DNA of 26,514 nt, taken from contig CALFTK010000015.1 of assembly GCA_937916465.1 (NCBI GenBank), positions 1 through 26,514 on the forward strand, read 5' to 3'. Position numbers and translations under genes: made by a program. Positions 24,211-26,514 of the stretch are shown in pieces. A model generated the notes under the pieces. It was given only the letters and a program-made list of their open reading frames with translations, searched no databases and was not told the origin of the DNA. Every line of letters begins with the position of its first letter. Position 1 is the first letter of the stretch. This DNA is from an uncultured Bacteroidales bacterium (GTDB lineage: Bacteria; Bacteroidota; Bacteroidia; Bacteroidales; Bacteroidaceae).

Positions 24211-25274
24211 TATTTTGTTATAAAACTATTCAGATCAAATTCATACAAAGTCTCTCTGAAAGGATTAACACCGTACAATTTTTGCTCTGCAGAATCGTAC
24301 GCTATATTTAAACAATAATCAGACAATCGACTTCCTGCAATGAAATTACCATCCCAATCAAATGCCAGAAGTTCAGGGCCTTGATTATTATCAGTTCTAT
24401 TTGCAAAATAGAGAATAAGAAAATAATCTTCTGTGCAAACACAACTTGAAAAATGCGTCTTTGTATCCATAGTGATAGACGGTGCATAATCATCAAAAGA
24501 CAAAGTGCCGGATTGATGTACAGCATAGTAATTTTTTCTATCTAAATCAAAATAAAGGATATAATCCATCAAAGGGAACGGTTGAATTACCAAATTACGA
24601 TTAGGATGTTTATACAACGTTGCATTGTAGTAAGACATTACATCTGCCCTATCTTTGCAATCCATCATTTTATTAAACACTTTAATTGTTTTGTTTTTTT
24701 CACCTTCTATATCCAACAACATATATTCTGAAGGATTAATCTTTTCAGGCATTATATTATCAGGATGTGATGTAACATATTCAAATCTATTGTTAACATT
24801 TTGATTAAGAATTACGAATGACCCATCTGGTATTGGCAAACATTCTGTAACAGAAGAAATAACTGTACGGCCTTGTTTTATTGATTGATGTATATTTACC
24901 TCTTTTAAAACATCGTTATCAATAAAAGGAATTATTAGTTCATTATTTCTCATATACATTTGCCGTGATTTACTGCCTAATGTAATAAATTCATTTTCTG
25001 CCCTACCCCTATAAGCTAAATTAGCTATTGGTTCTAAAGTTGATTTTTCATATATCTTTAGCATACCTTCGGGATCACTTGTAGTTATAATAAGTAATGA
25101 ATCCCATACATATACCAAATCCATTCCAAATACTTCTAATTCTATGGGAATACCATTTAGGGTAGAACCATCACATTCAAAAGTAATCTCTTTTGTTGGC
25201 AATAGCAATGTTCTTTTATTTGAACATGAACATAAAACAATTAGCATTAATGCCACGTAATTAAACCATTTCAT
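24210..25274 (-). CDS. Six-bladed beta-propeller lipoprotein, paralog 3
   Basis: The product has 354 residues. The signal ends in a lipobox V-L-C-S-C at residues 13-17. Shared family features are Y-R-G-R-A-E-N-E at 88-95, L-L-A-F-D-W-D-G-N-F-I-A-G, and a C-terminal strand T-L-Y-E-F-D-L. It starts 6 nt after the stop of paralog 4 and its stop overlaps the start of paralog 2 by one base (TAATG). Together these point to one operon read from 26345 to 23092. Function unknown; it is closer in pattern to paralogs 1 and 2 than to 4. Confidence 0.87.
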   Translation of the reverse strand: MKWFNYVALMLIVLCSCSNKRTLLLPTKEITFECDGSTLNGIPIELEVFGMDLVYVWDSLLIITTSDPEGMLKIYEKSTLEPIANLAYRGRAENEFITLGSKSRQMYMRNNELIIPFIDNDVLKEVNIHQSIKQGRTVISSVTECLPIPDGSFVILNQNVNNRFEYVTSHPDNIMPEKINPSEYMLLDIEGEKNKTIKVFNKMMDCKDRADVMSYYNATLYKHPNRNLVIQPFPLMDYILYFDLDRKNYYAVHQSGTLSFDDYAPSITMDTKTHFSSCVCTEDYFLILYFANRTDNNQGPELLAFDWDGNFIAGSRLSDYCLNIAYDSAEQKLYGVNPFRETLYEFDLNSFITK

Positions 25275-25280
25275 ATTATG

Positions 25281-26345
25281 TCAAAGTATAGCTTTATACA
25301 ATTTCATTAAACCTGATTCCATGCAAGATATATATAATTCATCATTAGAAGTTACTGATATTGAGTATATAGTTTTACCCTTCACTACATAACTTTCCTT
25401 AAAATTACCATTCCAATCCAGTTTAAAGATGTAATTATCTATTGGCGCGGATGTACCACCATTCATAATTAAATCCATGGTATTCATTATACGCCCTTCA
25501 TAAACTAAATAAATATCAGATTTATTATAGCACGATGTAATATATGCAGAAGGAATGTCCATTTGATAGCTTATGCCGGAAGGAGTTACAGAATAATCCG
25601 GATTGAGTTCATCGGGACCTGTAACAGTGGTAATAGGATTTAAATTGAAATCAAAATACTCTACTAAAGGAGTATCTTTTGAATAATAGGCTATAAGTTT
25701 CTTATTGTAGTTAATCATTATTCCACCATTATTGACATTAAGGGCAGAAATCAATTCGTTGTTGGTTATATCTGTATCACCTTCTACCAAAAGAAAACGA
25801 GGTTCATCCTGTTCTATTTTTAGATGCTTATTTATGAACCTATATGGATTAACTACTACAAATTTATCTTCATCAAAATAGTCCAAACTCTGACAATTAA
25901 AACTGTAGTCAGAATATTTTATACTCTTGTCTTTTTTATTCAGATAATCCATAACATCTATTTTGGCAAACTTCTTATTCATAAAACCATCTATAAGAAG
26001 ATATTCACCGGAATTTTTAATTATCACCTCAATTAATTCGCCAGGTCCATTACCACGCATAATTGCCGATTCAACAGTTTGCAAAGTGTTTAAACTGACA
26101 AAATCCAAAAGATATTTATTACTGTTGCTATAGTTCTGTACCACCAATATGCTATCATAAACAAAACAATTAATGGCCATTTCTAATTTATCTGCCAATT
26201 GTACTTCTTCCAGCACAAGAGGCTTTGCATCTTTTTTAATTGTTTCATCTAAAACCTTACTATCTGTCATTCCTGATGAACATGACGTAATCACAGCTGT
26301 TGCGACAACGCAACACAACTTAAAACTAATAGATAATCTCTTCAT
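25281..26345 (-). CDS. Six-bladed beta-propeller lipoprotein, paralog 4 (TolB-like type)
   Basis: The product has 354 residues and is the first gene of the array. The signal ends in the lipobox V-I-T-S-C near residue 22. It is more divergent: the conserved loop reads R-G-N-G-P-G-E at 97-103, the form seen in TolB-like propeller lipoproteins, against G-R-A-x-N-E in the other three. The late-blade motif is I-F-K-L-D-W-N-G-N-F, and the closing strand M-K-L-Y-K-A-I-L. I see no exact Bacteroides promoter in the 118 bp upstream. Function unknown. Confidence 0.85.
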   Translation of the reverse strand: MKRLSISFKLCCVVATAVITSCSSGMTDSKVLDETIKKDAKPLVLEEVQLADKLEMAINCFVYDSILVVQNYSNSNKYLLDFVSLNTLQTVESAIMRGNGPGELIEVIIKNSGEYLLIDGFMNKKFAKIDVMDYLNKKDKSIKYSDYSFNCQSLDYFDEDKFVVVNPYRFINKHLKIEQDEPRFLLVEGDTDITNNELISALNVNNGGIMINYNKKLIAYYSKDTPLVEYFDFNLNPITTVTGPDELNPDYSVTPSGISYQMDIPSAYITSCYNKSDIYLVYEGRIMNTMDLIMNGGTSAPIDNYIFKLDWNGNFKESYVVKGKTIYSISVTSNDELYISCMESGLMKLYKAIL

Positions 26346-26462
26346 ATATACTAAATATTTATCTAATAAAAACCTGTCAGTTATTTGTATTTTAATAATT
26401 TCGTTTTTTAAACAGTTATATGTTTGTTTTTAGTTAATACTCAAGCTACCTCTTTCAGATAG

Positions 26463-26514
26463 TTACAATTCGGCTTTAAAAAGTTTAATCAGTCCTTCTT
26501 CCTTGCAACATAAA
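26463..26514 (-). CDS. Possible 3' end of an upstream gene (partial)
   Basis: On the minus strand one frame is open from the window edge to a TAA at 26463-26465, giving 16 residues beginning L-C-C-K-E-E-G-L and ending K-A-E-L. The codons look ordinary for this genome, but the piece is too short to identify, and the two other frames also end within the same stretch. The 117 bp between this stop and the gene at 26345 contains only a weak 6-bp stem (CTATCT/AGGTAG, minus strand) and no clear promoter. Confidence 0.3.
   Translation of the reverse strand, partial: LCCKEEGLIKLFKAEL

Noticed and set aside
1..26514. CRISPR arrays, tRNA or rRNA genes, insertion sequences, phage genes
   Set aside because: No regularly spaced repeats, no cloverleaf-like sequence and no transposase or integrase motif were seen on either strand.

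Overview
This window looks like a chromosomal segment of a gut-type Bacteroidales bacterium (Bacteroidota), moderately AT-rich. The evidence is a SecA of about 1,100 residues with the long Bacteroidales insertions, several exact matches to the Bacteroides promoter pattern (TTTG, 19 bp, TAnnTTTG), many short-signal lipoproteins with Bacteroidetes lipoboxes, and a tandem family of six-bladed beta-propeller lipoproteins. No tRNA, rRNA, CRISPR array, transposase or phage gene was found.

Layout from left to right. (1) 1-1930, minus strand: the 5' part of a TPR lipoprotein that runs off the window, a membrane-anchored thioredoxin-fold protein, and between them and the next gene a strong promoter followed almost at once by a long terminator hairpin. 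(2) 1927-5685, minus strand: secA and a small acidic protein of unknown function just downstream. (3) 5925-11336, plus strand: a complete isoleucine/valine operon, ilvD-ilvB-ilvN-ilvC. It is preceded by a readable classical attenuator: Bacteroides promoter, a 21-codon leader peptide rich in Leu, Ile and Val, mutually exclusive antiterminator and terminator, and a U-tract. A perfect 12-bp hairpin ends the operon. (4) 11419-18936, minus strand: an envelope-biogenesis block, coaX, outer-membrane beta-barrel protein, TPR protein, lptC, CorC/HlyC-type CBS protein, and a PpiD/SurA-like folding factor. Overlaps and abutments suggest coaX to the CorC gene are co-transcribed; the PpiD-like gene has its own -7-like box. 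(5) 19055-21835, plus strand: one long ORF joining a DUF4105 membrane protein to an alkaline-phosphatase-superfamily domain that has lost nearly all of its metal-binding residues. (6) 21862-26345, minus strand: four paralogous six-bladed beta-propeller lipoproteins, three packed as an operon and the fourth with its own promoter.

The most interesting items are the ilv attenuator, which can be resolved to individual base pairs; the fused pseudo-phosphatase; and the promoter-hairpin pair at 1831-1918 that could make a tiny RNA or act as a 5' attenuator. The rest is largely conserved housekeeping for amino acid synthesis, protein export and envelope assembly.
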